The notes below the pieces were generated by a model. It saw only the letters and a list, made by a program, of their open reading frames with translations. It ran no database searches and was not told where the DNA came from. Of a stretch of DNA of 64,000 bases, positions 35,255 through 48,500 are shown piece after piece. The stretch lies in assembly GCF_000524195.1 (NCBI RefSeq), contig NW_020170500.1:91789-155788 (forward strand), read 5' to 3'. Every line of letters begins with the position of its first letter. The stretch's first letter is position 1. The translations under genes and the position numbers were made by a program. The stretch is from Echinococcus granulosus (lineage: Eukaryota > Platyhelminthes > Cestoda > Cyclophyllidea > Taeniidae).

Positions 35255-38206
35255 ATGAAGTCCCGAGTCTTGGTTGCGGCTACTTGGGGTCTAATCACTC
35301 ACAGACTGGGTCAACTTCCTAGCAACGATCTTGGTGAAAATTCCAATGCCGTCTCCCTTCATTACGCTGTAAATACTGCTAATCGCCTAATTGAAACCTA
35401 CAAGGTTAGACACCATAGCAACCATTCTTCATGCCGCCTAGGATACAGTCGGTGCACCTGGAATCTCTGTCTGTGTTTCTGTTGGTGGAACCACAATTTA
35501 TTCCAGAGGTTCGCCTTGTCTCACCGTACTCGATTCCGAATAAATATTTGATTACCGTAGCTACGATTTCTCCCCCTCAATAAGTTTACGTTGTTGGACA
35601 TTTTTTTATGGCCTTAAACTTGTTCAGTTTGTTTATGAAATGAGTTCATTTAATTAGTCATTATAAAGTGATAGAGAGCACATATCACGTTTTTGTGGCG
35701 TTGGTATCAAGCATGGTTGTCCCCCAAAGGTTTCGGATTCGCCGATGTGGAACAAGGCGTCAAAATAACTCCACAAACTAAATTTAGGATAGCAAGCATA
35801 AGCAAGTCATTTACGTCTCTACTTGTCGGTCGTATGCTTGATCAGGGTCGGCTTGACCTCGATGCAGACATAACGACCTATCTGCCCGACTTTTCCCCAA
35901 AAACAAAGGAAGGCAAATCTGTAAGGTAGTTCTTAAACTCGTTTGGAGATATTTAGGCTCCAATATCAATGCGCCATCTGCTGAGTCATACAAGTGGTAT
36001 CCGTCACTACTCAAAATCGAAAGAGGAGGAGGAAGATGAGGTGGGTGACTGACCGTTTCTGGTTTCTTACGTGTAACCACAGTACGCAGAAGAGATGCTC
36101 AGTACAAAGGCATACGACTCAGCTCAGGACTCTTTGGCCATATTTCGAGATGACGCACTACTGCATCTGCCTGGTGAGGACTATGTCTACAGCACTCACG
36201 GTTTCACGGTTGTGGCTGCGGTGTTGGAGGCCATTATGAGCAAAAAGCAGCCATTGTGCCCTCTGTTTGAGCGACCAGACCGTCTCAAAGCGCCTGCTAT
36301 GGGTGATAACAAAAAATTGCCTGATGAGGCCAAATCATCCTCAATGTTCAAACAACTATTTGCCTTCCTCGGTCTTCAAAACACTTGTCTGGATGAACCT
36401 TACAAGATAGTTCCCTTCCGTGCAAGGTGAGTTGGATTGTTGCATCTATTCATTTCTTCACTCGTGTCTTTCAGAATTTGAAACACCCAGCTTCGATTCA
36501 GCTGTGCCATGTTGATGCTTCACAAAACAATTGACTTTGTTGTGAAGGTGTGAAGTGTACGAAGTGATCAAGAAATTTCATGCAGATCTTTATGATAAGA
36601 ATCAAATAATTGTAGAGAGCTACTTCAAATATTCCACTTGTTGAAATAATCACTGTACAGACTTCTTTCCGAACTGGGCACGAGCTTGATGCAACGTTCC
36701 GTCCTTAAAAACCGAAAGATGTAAGCCATAGTCGCTTTCAACTCGCCCTCGATTTTATGTCAGAGCGGCCTGTTCTACGTCCCATATGCTTGTGCAGTTG
36801 TCTAAGGTNNNNNNNNNNNNNNNNNNNNNNNNNNNNNNNNNNNNNNNNNNNNNNNNNNNNNNNNNNNNNNNNNNNNNNNNNNNNNNNNNNNNNNNNNNNN
36901 NNNNNNNNCCAGACATCCACCAGCTGAGGGATCGTACCGTTAATCATTCTTGAATGATATCATCACTTGGGTATTTACTTACTAAGGGATGAACCATTGC
37001 GGATGAGATCCTCTTACTGAATGCAATTTATTGGCATGCTAGGAAAACGTCTCTAGACAGAATCTGATCTTGGATCAGTTAATCAGTAGGAAGAATGGAA
37101 TAATCTGAGATAGCTCAAAATTTCATACTACTGCAACACTTATCCATAGGATGATTTGCACTTTAATTAATGGTAAAGGTGAGTGCTGACTTATATCCTC
37201 ACCAGTATTGTGGTGTCGTGTCTTCTTTCTTTTTTTATGAAACCATGCAGGCCGTACCGACGCGTGAAAACTAACGGTGGTCTAGCGAACACACCATGGG
37301 TCGACAATTCGTGCAAGTGGTCGGGCGGTGGGCTACTTTCTACGGCTCCCGACCTTGTGCAAATGGCCAACCACCTAATAGATATATACATGGGACGATT
37401 TCAAGCCATGGAGGAGCTCGCCGTTGTCTCCCGCGACACCCTCGTCAACTGCCTCTGGCGTCCTAACCGTGGAACAATTCAGGGACATTGGCTCCCCGGT
37501 GGCCTCTACGGTCTCGGTTGGTTTGTTGCTCGGTAAATTTGGAAGCACCGCCAGTGATTCGCTTCCACATATTTTGCGTAGAAAACTATTCGTATTCTTT
37601 GAACGCTCAGTTGTTCATATTTCAATGCCCCTTCCCCATTTATTTCTCGTTGGATTATGAGTTCTGTTATATTTTCATGGGATAAAAGTTGTATTCGAGT
37701 GATGTAGACCCGTTACTCTTAAAGATAATAGATGTTGTAATTTCTTTTTTATCGTTGTTATTAGTTGAGGTTTTACCGTCATGGCTAGAGTAATTCCCGC
37801 CCAGTGTGATAGGCCGAATCTCTGTACATTAGTAAAAGGTGTCTGTGTCTCTAGACGTTCAACCACTCCGGCTGATAAGACAAACCTCCCTACTCACCCC
37901 GATCGTCTCTACGTGGGCCACACGGGAGGAGCCGTCGGTTTCACTTCCATCCTCTTCATGAGTCTCCCAATCGTCATGACATCAAATCGGGAAGACGCCG
38001 CTGCCACCTGCTCAGTCTCTCATCTGCCCTCAATTTGTGTAGCCATTCTCGTGAATTTGGAGAGAGCGAGGGGAATCGGTGAGCTTGCCATTCGCTTGAC
38101 GGAGGCATTCACCGCGGCCCTTCTTGCTCCTCAAGTCGGATCGTGGGCGTCAATGGCAATTAACGAGGCGCCCGTCCCGGTGGCATCGCCGGCAGCTGCT
38201 GCGTAA
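35255..38206 (+). CDS. LACTB: Serine beta-lactamase-like protein LACTB
   Basis: Seven exons: 35255-35404, 35442-35508, 35730-35920, 35957-36040, 36083-36426, 37251-37532, 37855-38206. Phases fit and give 489 residues (human about 547). LACTB is a mitochondrial serine protease related to bacterial class C beta-lactamases/PBPs. It forms filaments in the intermembrane space and affects lipid metabolism. Active-site features are intact: SISK (S95-x-x-K98), the YST triad (about 200-202, equivalent to YxN) and HTGG (395-398, equivalent to KTG). Conserved surroundings include DTVGAPGISVCVSV, HLLSHTSGIRHY and TPWVDNSCKWSGGGLLS. The N-terminal 25 residues are basic and hydrophobic, consistent with mitochondrial import. 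Three introns are only 37, 36 and 42 nt. Intron 5 (36427-37250) contains the assembly gap, so an exon could be hidden, but the join across it is in phase and matches the family. Confidence 0.95.
36768..36807 (+). repeat. Dispersed repeat, copy 2, next to assembly gap
   Basis: Matches the reverse complement of 32832-32871 at 37 of 40 positions. It ends one base before the N run, suggesting the gap was caused by a repeat that could not be assembled. Confidence 0.85.
36809..36908. other. Assembly gap, 100 N
   Basis: Exactly 100 unknown bases within LACTB intron 5; the round number suggests a scaffolding gap whose true size is unknown. Confidence 0.99.
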
Positions 38207-39530
38207 TGTCTCTTGCTTCGAATTGCACCTTATTTTTATATGTTCTTTTTTTGCTCGTGTTGAGTCGTACTGATTGTGGCTTTTCAAAAATAAACAGTTT
38301 GACAATTTATGCACAATTCTAGGGTAGTTGTGGGTGGTCCCACTTCCATGGATGATGGTGATTTCGGTGGCTATGTTGCACTTGAAGTCAACCTTGGTGA
38401 CGCAATAATTCCTACTCTTTCATACTGGAATGTATTATCTGCTTACATGAGGGCTAGAAGGTTATGGGCATGAACCGAATCCCACTACACTGACGTGTTG
38501 ATAGGATCCGCACATACCCTAGAGCTCTTGTGGCCGGATAAGCACTTAAACGAGCGACTTACTGTGAGGCCATTTCCTGAGCTTCCCGTTGTCTCTTCTA
38601 CATCGGTCGCAAAGAGATCTCGTAAATTTACCCAACCACGAGACGTCGAGGGTTCTGACGAGTAGAGGGTGCTGTCTACTGGTAGCAATGCGTGCCGCAG
38701 ACATTTTGGGGATTCTTGCGCCTACTATTAGCTGCGTAATAAATTAAGTTGGAATGGGATTAATCTGAGAGGTGGTGAAAGGGTCCAAACGATGCTTAAT
38801 TGGGAAGTACGGACGCCGAGATTTTTTATCCCAAAGGCAGTATTTAAACAACAGGTCTCAATTCTCGGTATAATAGCTTTTGACTTGACAAAATCAAATC
38901 CCGCTTTGCTTGTAGCCTATGTATATACATAGAAATTGGGTGTCAGTAATTGCATCCATCATGGCTACCTTCTTTTGCGACATGAAGTTAACCAATAGAC
39001 AACTTTACAGGGGCTTTAAAATTATGCCTAAATGTTAAGACATTACGGAATACATAGTTAATAAGTTTTTATTGAGCCGTTACCATTAAGCATCCCATAT
39101 TATGGATCAGTTCAGTGATTAGCATAAAAAATTTCTATTTTTTGGGTTGGTTATTCCAATATGTTCGCATTTGAGCCTGGAAGCAAATTAGATGTACTTA
39201 TCCTGTTACGTTGTTTTAAAATCAAATTTTTTGTATCAGTTTTTAAATTTTTAAAATAGTTTTTGCCCATCTGCAAATTTTAGTTTTGAGGATTCATAAT
39301 TTGCGATCGTTTCTGCAGCCTATTTGCAACGCAATAGAAAATATAGATTGATCAGCACTAAGAGAATAAATAACGCATCAGATGGCTTTTGAATGATAAA
39401 TTCTGCATACGCCTGCTAAAAATTATTAAAACTACTCGCCCAATGCTTTTACTTTATCTTCATGCCTATACTCAATCCCGCGATACATAAATGAACTCCT
39501 AATAGCGCTGACTTTCTTTTGATTGGAAGA
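38207..39530. other. LACTB-DIP2 intergenic region
   Basis: A 1.3 kb spacer in tandem orientation. The LACTB poly(A) signal lies at the left. The middle part (38970-39480) is AT-rich. No further gene was seen. Confidence 0.55.
38289..38294 (+). promoter_or_regulatory. Poly(A) signal of LACTB
   Basis: AATAAA 83 nt downstream of the LACTB stop codon. Confidence 0.7.
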
Positions 39531-42500
39531 ATGGGAGATGTAAATCTCGCGAATATGGATGTTGAATTGCGGAAGAAATTGGCTGAGTTAGAAAAAGAAT
39601 TAGTTGAAGGTTCGCTCTTTAAGTGCATCCATTGTCTTCTCCTCTTTTCGCCTAGAACTTGTTAGTTCTATGAAGTCTCTATCAGCTGATCCTCGTCTTT
39701 GTATTTTACTCTTCTGGTTACTCTATGCGCTTCCCACTTAGGGTTTTCTGGTGATGTGTTAGCAGAATGTTCGTAATAGTGGGTTCTATGGCAATGTTTT
39801 GCTAATTCACAACTGTTGTAACTCAAAAAGCAACTCATCCTTGCTGTCGCATAAATTCAAGACCATAATTAAACGTTGGCGCTTTTATCAAACTGATTTG
39901 TTACTTGGGCCGCATACTCGCTTATATTTTTGCAGCGTTTTAATGTCTCAGTATGTTTCTGCTCTTTTGTTGGTGCATTTGCGTATTTTTTTTTTTTCTT
40001 GTTCTTTTCCACCTGACAGGTTTTAACAGACCTATTAATCCTGGAAAAATTTCAGTTAATGCATTTTCATGTTCAGTCAACTTTTCAAGGTACTCTGATG
40101 TCTTGCACAGAATCTTTGATTCACTTTTTTGGCTTTATCTGCCTCTCTCCTCCAAATAGGTGACATAACTGAAAAGGGGTACCAAAAGAAGAAGGCCAAA
40201 ATTCTTGAACAATTTCGTGTCCATTACTACGAAAGTGAGTTTTACCTTGAGTTACGCATTTTCCACCTGCTAATCATGCCCTTGTTTAAATTATGCTGTG
40301 AAGGATCGGTAGTGCTACTGATTTACAGCACTTTACTATTTGATAATCTTATTATCTAATAATTTCGTACGTATATTTGTCTATAATTCCGATAGCTTCT
40401 CTTTTTTAAACCCTCAATTAAACACTAACAGACTAACCCATCAAAGCAATTCAAGCCATGCACGCATTGCGTGACCTAGGTGAATCTCTGTGTGAATTTT
40501 TTGAGAATGTAAATTATTACCACTAAGGTTAGCCAGAAAAATCAGCGTATACTCTGCTACACGCTAGATACACGGGATTCGGGCTTCGTACACACCTCAA
40601 ACCCTCACCTGCCCCCAGCCGGCAGTCGACCCGACTCCCCTGTCGCTGACCCCGCCACTCCCGCCCTTCTGCGCCGTTCATCCCACCACCGATACGCGCG
40701 TGATGAAGTTCGCTACCGATCGGGTAATTTGCCTCCTTCATCGTAGCGTTTTCTGCTTCCCTGCTGTCCCGACAGTGATCCATAGTCGACCGATTAATTG
40801 GTGACTCTAGGAGCCTTTGATTAGCATAATTGCGCTGTTAATACGCCACTGTCATCAACATACTATCTATCTACATCGTCACTTGTTTCTATTTTGACTT
40901 GAAGAAGTAAGAAATGCATCATTTATGGGACTGTCAGTTGCAGTGGTTTGTGGAATAAAACCCTATCAGTCTCCCTGATCGATATCCGATTTTGTGTCCT
41001 ATTGTCAGTTACTTCAAAGCGTAATGTAATGGTTGCTCTGTCAAATTAATTCAAAATCATGAAATTGGTTACTTTTGAAGCTCCTTATTTTGCAGCTGTC
41101 TCTCCTGAACGCAGGTTATTTTCAATCTCAGCGGTTATGTTGGCATTAAGTCAATCAATCAATCCATCAATCCCCTCTTTGTGGAGCTGTTGCGATAAAT
41201 AGTCTCTGTTGAACGCCTATTGTTCAGTGCACGATTAATACGCTTGAGTGTGTAACACAAAGTGGAGGTGTTTCGTTTTCTGATTTCAATTTCCGCCAGA
41301 AATTCGCGAAGAAGCAGTTAAGGAAGCCCTTCAAAAGGAGCCCCTCATCTGCCTAGAGTCCCTCCGTCCAAGCAAACGGCGTCAGCAAAACACTTGCATC
41401 CCCGAGCCTGGTCCCTCTCACGCTCGAAGTAAGCACTGCCCGTTGGATGTGATTGGTATCTTTGCACCTCCAAAACCTGGTTCACTCCTTCCTTTCTTCC
41501 TTTTGCAGGCGAAAGTGAATCGGAAGCAAGTTTGGACACATCCTCCCAACGATGCCCTCAAGCTTTAAATCCTCTTTCCGTATGTTCACTTTCATTCCAC
41601 TTGATTTCATCGCCAACTACGGTGGAGTTAATCGCATTAACTCTTAACACTTTCTCTACTACGGTCTGTCTCAGAGCCCAACATCATAGTCTGGTGTTTA
41701 TTCCAATTCAAGTGCTGTTTCGAAAAGCGAAATATATCTTTACATTTTTTGGACCAGGCGAACATTCCATATCTACTTTTTTGTTTCATTTTCAACCTAT
41801 CTGTTTGGGACAGGACCTTGCACGACTATTTTTCATAGACTAGTAAAGAACGATTGTCATATGCTTTTGACGCATGGCTTACAGAAGAAAATTTGGGCTT
41901 CACGCATGTGTCGCTGCTAACAGATTTGGTGGATAGAGCTTGGATTTTCTCTTGATTTCACACTTCCTATGGAGTAGACCCATAATTAGCTGTCGAGCTA
42001 GGATCTTTAAAATAAAAAAGGGTTTTGTTGGTAAGAGGGTTGCCCGTGATCTCCTGAACTGTGCATTTCCACTGCTACTGCTATTGGCGTGCGGACTGGT
42101 CACTGCTACTGAGGTGACTCACCGTTCACCGTTTTCTTTCCTTTGTTCCAGACACGCTTCCTTGCACATGCATGTACCTACATACGTAGTCAAGATATTG
42201 CCGTTGGGCATTTTGTTTTCTTCTGATCAAAGCACACGCCTTTGCTCAACAAAACTGACACGAAGGTAATGGCTTACTTGCTGGGGAATGTGAACTTTTT
42301 TAGAAAGTGGGCAATCAAAATTCGGAGAGGGTGGACGTTTTCTTAGAATGTCATTTTTCTTGTGCCTTACTAATAAACATACAGACGCTGTGTAGCTTGG
42401 GCTTCACTAATTCTCCTGCCACTTGACTCTTAGCAGCAGCAGCACCAGTTTTTGGAGAACGCCGATGTCTTTCACAAAATGTCCGACCCCACGCCCGTCA

Positions 42501-45500
42501 CGAAGTTGTCAAATCTGCGGATTGCAGACGGCACAACGCCCACCGCCACCACCTCCGCTACTGCTATCTCCGCTTCGGCTACTCGTCCTCTGCCTCCCCC
42601 TGTGGGTCTACACGCGCAACAGCAACACCCCTTCACTGGAGCTGAAAATATCCTCCCTTCAAGTGAGTCTAGCTTTCTCTCTCCGTCCCCTTTTGGGTAA
42701 TTAAAAGTTGTAGCTTGGATGTTTTGAGTTTATGGAGGAAAAGAACAAGCTTAAGAAAATTAAAATCACATTTTCCTCATTTCTTCCACTAACATCTGTA
42801 AAACTATCCCATAGTTTAATTACCTCTTCCAAGATTTTGGCATAGAAAGATTGGTTTGTGCAACCGAGCCATTCATAGGGCAGACTGCTTCACTTCATCA
42901 TCGGTGGTCGGTCGATGTGTTTCTTTTACTCTGATACATGTTTTGTTCCCGAAAGAAAATGATGAATTCTGGTCTTGTCGCATGTAGTGATGCGATGCAG
43001 AAAATTTCAGCCTTCCTAAGACGTTTCTTTAGCTGCACTTCTTTGCGGTGCTCGAAAATGTATACTGACTTCAAGCCAAAAATCATTCGAGAATGGTCTT
43101 ATTCACTGTTTTCCTAGAAAGATTGTTCTCTTGTGAATTTACTTTTAGGCTATGCACAAGATTAAGCGCTCCATGGTCTGAATAGGTATGATTGCTGTGG
43201 TGGTGATTGGGGAATTATTACCATCCGGATTACCATTGACAGAAATTTTTGGAACTTACAACACCCACTTAAATCTCTTACTAGGGTTGAGCAACTCAGA
43301 GTTCTAACACTGTACAGCTTTGCTTGTAGTCTTCTGCACGAATAAAATATCCGCCAGTTCGGGTTCAGTGCTTCTGTTGGCAGGGAATTATCATCACATA
43401 CATGCACATGCACGCACTACCCTTGTATCTTTCCACTTTGATTAACGGTGTGTGAAATTTGCCGCTTATTTCTACATGCAACATGCCTTTTTACGTGTAA
43501 TTTTATAATTCTCGGTTTAATTTAAACGCTCCTCGTATCTTGCTCCAGAATCTGTTCCGTTACTTGGTTTCGCTTCCTCCACACTGTTTTTGGGTATCGT
43601 AAAGCAGCCTTGGTGACGGTGCTCCATCGCACTTGGTTGTTTTGAGATGTGTAGTTTCTTAAAGAAATGTGCCCAAAACCGGTTACCCGTCTGCTTTGAC
43701 CAAGGGTTGGTGAACAATAAAGACGCCAGCAGCCTTTTATCTGCGTCGACAACAGCGTTTTCGGGTTAGCCTGCCGTTCCCTTTATGCGGTCAAAAAGGA
43801 CTTAAAATAAAGGTCCATTTTAATATTCCCTAGCTGATCCACTTCTTTTGCAAATAAGAGCGTATTTTTACGTGTAATTCGTCCCCCTTTTCCCTCCCTT
43901 GATATCTACTGCTATAAAACGGCTTTAGTGACGATGCCTTATCAGAAAAGTGCGTTTCGGGTGTTAAAGGCTTTGAACGCCCTACAGATAGACTCTTCGT
44001 TAACTCGGAAATTTGGCTGAATATTAACTGAATTTTTTCTAAGCAGCTTCGGTCAGACTTTGCAAGGTAATTTATTTTTTTAAAAAGACTTACTATAAAT
44101 GACGATTTTTCGGAGCAGCTTTATCAAAATTGTATTACTTTTCTTCTGTCTTCTTGGCGTTCCACTTTTTTCCCGTATTATTGAAAATTGTTTGGTGTCT
44201 GGTAAAGGATGTGAAGTGGGTGGATGTTTGTTTTCCTTTGCCTCTTTCACAGTATCATATCAACTGGGCACAATGTACTTTAGCCGCATTGTAATTTCCC
44301 TGTTTCCAGCCTCAGAGGAATCTTGACCACTACAACCATCCAGCTGTTGTATTGGTCGGGTATAGCACCAAAACCCTGCACTACCAAGCTGACTAATTCC
44401 ACTGCCGCTTAAAAACTTCACAACTTGTGTTGTTATCCTCCTCATATTAAGGAGATCCCACATTTGCTAACCATCGTTTTTGGGACGCACGACTTTTCTT
44501 TAACAGTAATTACCGCAAAATGGTAAGGAACATGATTTTGAGCATCAGCTCAAGTTATCATCCATCTTACCACTTTGTCATCACATCTTCGATCCTTATG
44601 CACCTTCTGTAGTCTTCAAAGGTTAGATGTTTTGGGAAGGCAGTTTTGGAGTACCCGTAGCAGTAGCAGTGAGACAGGCTAGCTCCACACTCCGTAAATA
44701 GACTACTTCTGCCTTCTCTGTTTCCAACATACCCGGTCACTAGCTCTGGTAATTTACCTTCAATCGAGGTTCATCTTCTCGATGCTTTAGAGTTCTTCCA
44801 AGGAAAGCTGTCCCTAGCGAGTCGTTGAAAACACTAGCAAACCTAGGGGGGAGGGGAGGGGGCCTGGGGAGGAAAATAGCCTCAGCTTTGGTAAGCCTAT
44901 TTCCCTTGATGCTACCAGCATTACTTCTTTTCTCCAGCCTACATCATTTGTCCCTTGCCATACAAATGTATAAATGCATACCGTGTGCTCCCTTTTTTGC
45001 GCATTCCAAGGCATCCTTCTTTCAGTTAATTGCGCGTTTGATCCAAACAGGGGGGGGGGGAGTCTCTTAATTGCCTTTCACCTTGAAGTTGAATTGTTAA
45101 AAATCGCCTTTCAGTTTGGCACTCTTGAAGTTTCAGTGGAGAAGGGAAAGAAAGGTCAGGCTTTGGCATTAGTCATCCCATATCTAGTCGCATTTGCAAT
45201 AGCAACAGCAGCGATCTCTGTGTGTTTCCCCCTATTCCTAGTCAAGCTAACATCCAATTTTGCTGCCTTCCCCCGAGCATTTGGCATGAGTCATGTACGC
45301 CACACTTGGCGTGTGTTTCAACCCTCACTTCCCAGGGTTGGTCTTCTGAGCAAATTTTGTTCCTTCAACCCAACAATTTTTTACCGCAACTAGTCAGGCA
45401 TCGCGTAACTAACGTGCTTTACCTTGTCTCCAAGGTGTTACCGTCTAATTGTGAGACTAGGCTGCTAAAAATACTTCAACGCATTCGTTTTGTCTGAAGC

Positions 45501-48500
45501 ACGTCAATTGTCAAGTTTTTTGGTACTGCAATCCCACGCTCTTTTAAAACACAGTCTGGCAACATTTGCTTTACCAGTTTCGTTACCAGGGCCTTGGAGC
45601 GGACTTGACCACCTGATCCAATTGTCATTCTTTTTTATCATTTTAAATCTCCTCAAAAACTAGGCGAATTTTAATTTTTCTCGTTACAAGGACTCGCCAC
45701 ACCGACCAACTAATCTATTTGCAACCTGGAGTTTTTGTAAACTGATAAAACATTACAAATACAATGTGTGGGCTCGGGTAAGAAAACCAAAATTAACGTG
45801 TTGATTGTGCATTTTAGTATGTAGTCGTCATCTTGACGGGGCACTGTTTTGCTCGTGTCATTTCTGTCAACAGCCAACTTGACCTGTTAAATTCAAAGTC
45901 TTGCATCGTCAGGATGGACTGGGACACGACAAACCATTTGATTGGGCGAGAAAATTGCGCTCTTCTAGCATCATTTTTACCTTGCGTAGTTTTTGCTCAT
46001 TTCGGCTTCATCAAGAATTACTTTTATTTCGATTCGTCTTGGTGCTCTGAATTATTCAACGCGTGATTAGACCCTTTTCTGCTGCTAGTTTAACTGCTTT
46101 GTCCACTTTATTACTGTCGCTGTGTTTAATTTTGCACTTTTTCTCCCCGAGTTGATTGTCAAGTGTAAAGCTCAATTTGATTCAGTGATATTACGGAGAA
46201 GGAGCGTTTTAAATTTGCGGAATAGTTGGACAAATTTGAAGGAGTGAAAAATGCAGTTCTTTTTTTCCAGGCGGTTCTCTCCTATACCTATGCACTAATA
46301 CCCAGAAAGCGGCTTTCGCCTTAAGAGATTTGTAATTATGTCATTATTATTCTTAGGATCATTCGCCTGCCTCGGGACCCAGCTATTTATTCACAGAAAT
46401 GGCCACCGAGGCTGTCAAGTTTTGTTTTATAACGGAAGATTTACATCATTTAAACTTATTGTCACCGTACTGTGCTTTTTGAAGTCTTCGGTAGATACAA
46501 GCAGATGTTTCCTGGTTTAGACAAGAAACCTCTATTACCATACACTCTTGCGTGCCCATGCACGCACTGCTACTATGGTCTGCCATCTAACCTCGGCTAG
46601 CGGCGTCAGGATTGAACTGGACTGTTCTGGTCCACGATGTGTGTCCTGACTATAATTGTGCAAGGGGTTACAATTAGCACTTGCTACTGCACCTAGCATC
46701 ATCATGGTAGCAAGCCTCATTAACTGCCCATGTGAATCTTAAAACATGAAGGATGTGATCTATTAACATCCCATTTCCGTTAACATCTCTATCTCATGCG
46801 AATGAATTCTAAGTCCTATTTTTTCCTCATGCAGTCTCTCGCGCAAGTTCTAGTCAGACCTCCCCACAGCTCCCAAACTCCGGTGGAGGCGGAAGTGGCG
46901 ACAGTAGGCTCCTCCGGCCATCTCTCACCTCTTCAGTTTTGGAGGTCATTCCCAACCCCCAATCGATGTATCAGAGCGGTCTGGTGTGTCCCTCTCGGGT
47001 GTCTGAGAAGATTCAACAACTCGTAAACACACTCAAACGACCCAAACGCCGTCCTCTACCAGAGTACTTTATTGACGAGGACGACCAAATCCTCGTTCAA
47101 CCTGTTGTCGATCCCAACGCTCCGAAACCACTGGGTGCGATCACTGAACCTCTCATCGGTGAAAAGCTCATTGTATGTGGCATTATGGTTTGATTGCCGA
47201 AGTGAGGGAATGGTTTTTCACACATTTGTTGCTGTTCCCCTTCTTTTAAGGTTCCCCCAGGTCTTCCAAGGAACATTGAGTCAGCTCTGCAGCGGTATGC
47301 TAGTGTGATTGGCAAGACACCTGCTCTCACGTGTCTTGAGCCTTCGGGACGTTCTACGCAGGTCCTCTCCTATGCCAAGCTGCTGCAGGTAGATTCCAGT
47401 TAGAATGTAATTAAAAGTATCGCCGATGGTCCAGTTGTAAAGTCATATTTGTCAGTGTTATGTTTGTTCTGGTGCTCCGAAGATGTAATGGGGCGGATCA
47501 GTAAGTTTTTCGCCACACAAAGGCGAAGACGTTAGCTGCTTAGGCGGCACTGGGTGGAGTCACTCTCTGTAATACTTGTGTGTGCGGACAAGTCGGTCTC
47601 GCTTGGTGTTGCTACTAGTACAGTGTTCTGGGCCGTCCTTGTAGGCGTAGGCGGGTTTTATTATGAACGTACAGAGGGGCTGAGAGACTTGTCGCCTAGA
47701 TGGCCTAAGCCATGGGTCGGATCGGGTCTTCTAAACCTTGTAGTAAATGTTTTTTTATACCGCGATTAAGTGAAGTATCAGAATAATGCCCTTGAAATAT
47801 CAAAACACTGCGCTTCTGACTTCCATGAAGCATTAATTTCACGGAGTTCGTGATTAACCGGTGTGATTTCCTTCGTCGTTAAAATTTTAATCTTTAGGTA
47901 TCGTTTAATCTTAAATTGTCATGGATTTCGTGGGACCCTATTTCAATGAATTTCCTAATATTTCAGGAAAAAGGTGTTAAATAATAGGTGTCACAGTGTA
48001 ACAAAATAAAACCTTTAAATCCTGCGTTTTTATTTAGCTGGTTGTTTGAAATAAGCATTTCATCTCACGCTGGTCCGCGTCTACTTTCACAGCGCTCCAA
48101 CCGCATAGCCTTCCTCCTGCTAAATAAACTCGGTCATCGGGGTGGACAGAGCCTGAAACCTCGGGACCGGGTGGCGCTGGTCTACAGTTCCAACGATCCC
48201 ATCTCCTACCTCGTCGCCTTCTATGGCTGCCTTCTTGCTAGTGTCATTCCCATTGCCATTGAAGTGCCCGGCGCCAAGAGGGTAGGTCTTCTCCCCTCTT
48301 CCTGGTTTTTGTCTGTGGCTACCGGAGTTACCTGTGGTGACAATGCTTATCACCCTGGAGGGAATGTCACCCATTTTATGGGATCGGCGAACTGTATTGA
48401 AAGGTTTGATTTGCCGAAGTTTGGACGAACAGGCAGATCTCGTAGTAAGGTTCGCCTAAAGTTACGTGGAGAAGTTGCGATTTTCTCAGACTTATGTAAT

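Noticed and set aside
40537..40618. 5' extension of DIP2 exon 3 to an AG at 40536
   Set aside because: The frame is open but the join would be out of phase with exon 2; the AG at 40618 gives the correct phase.
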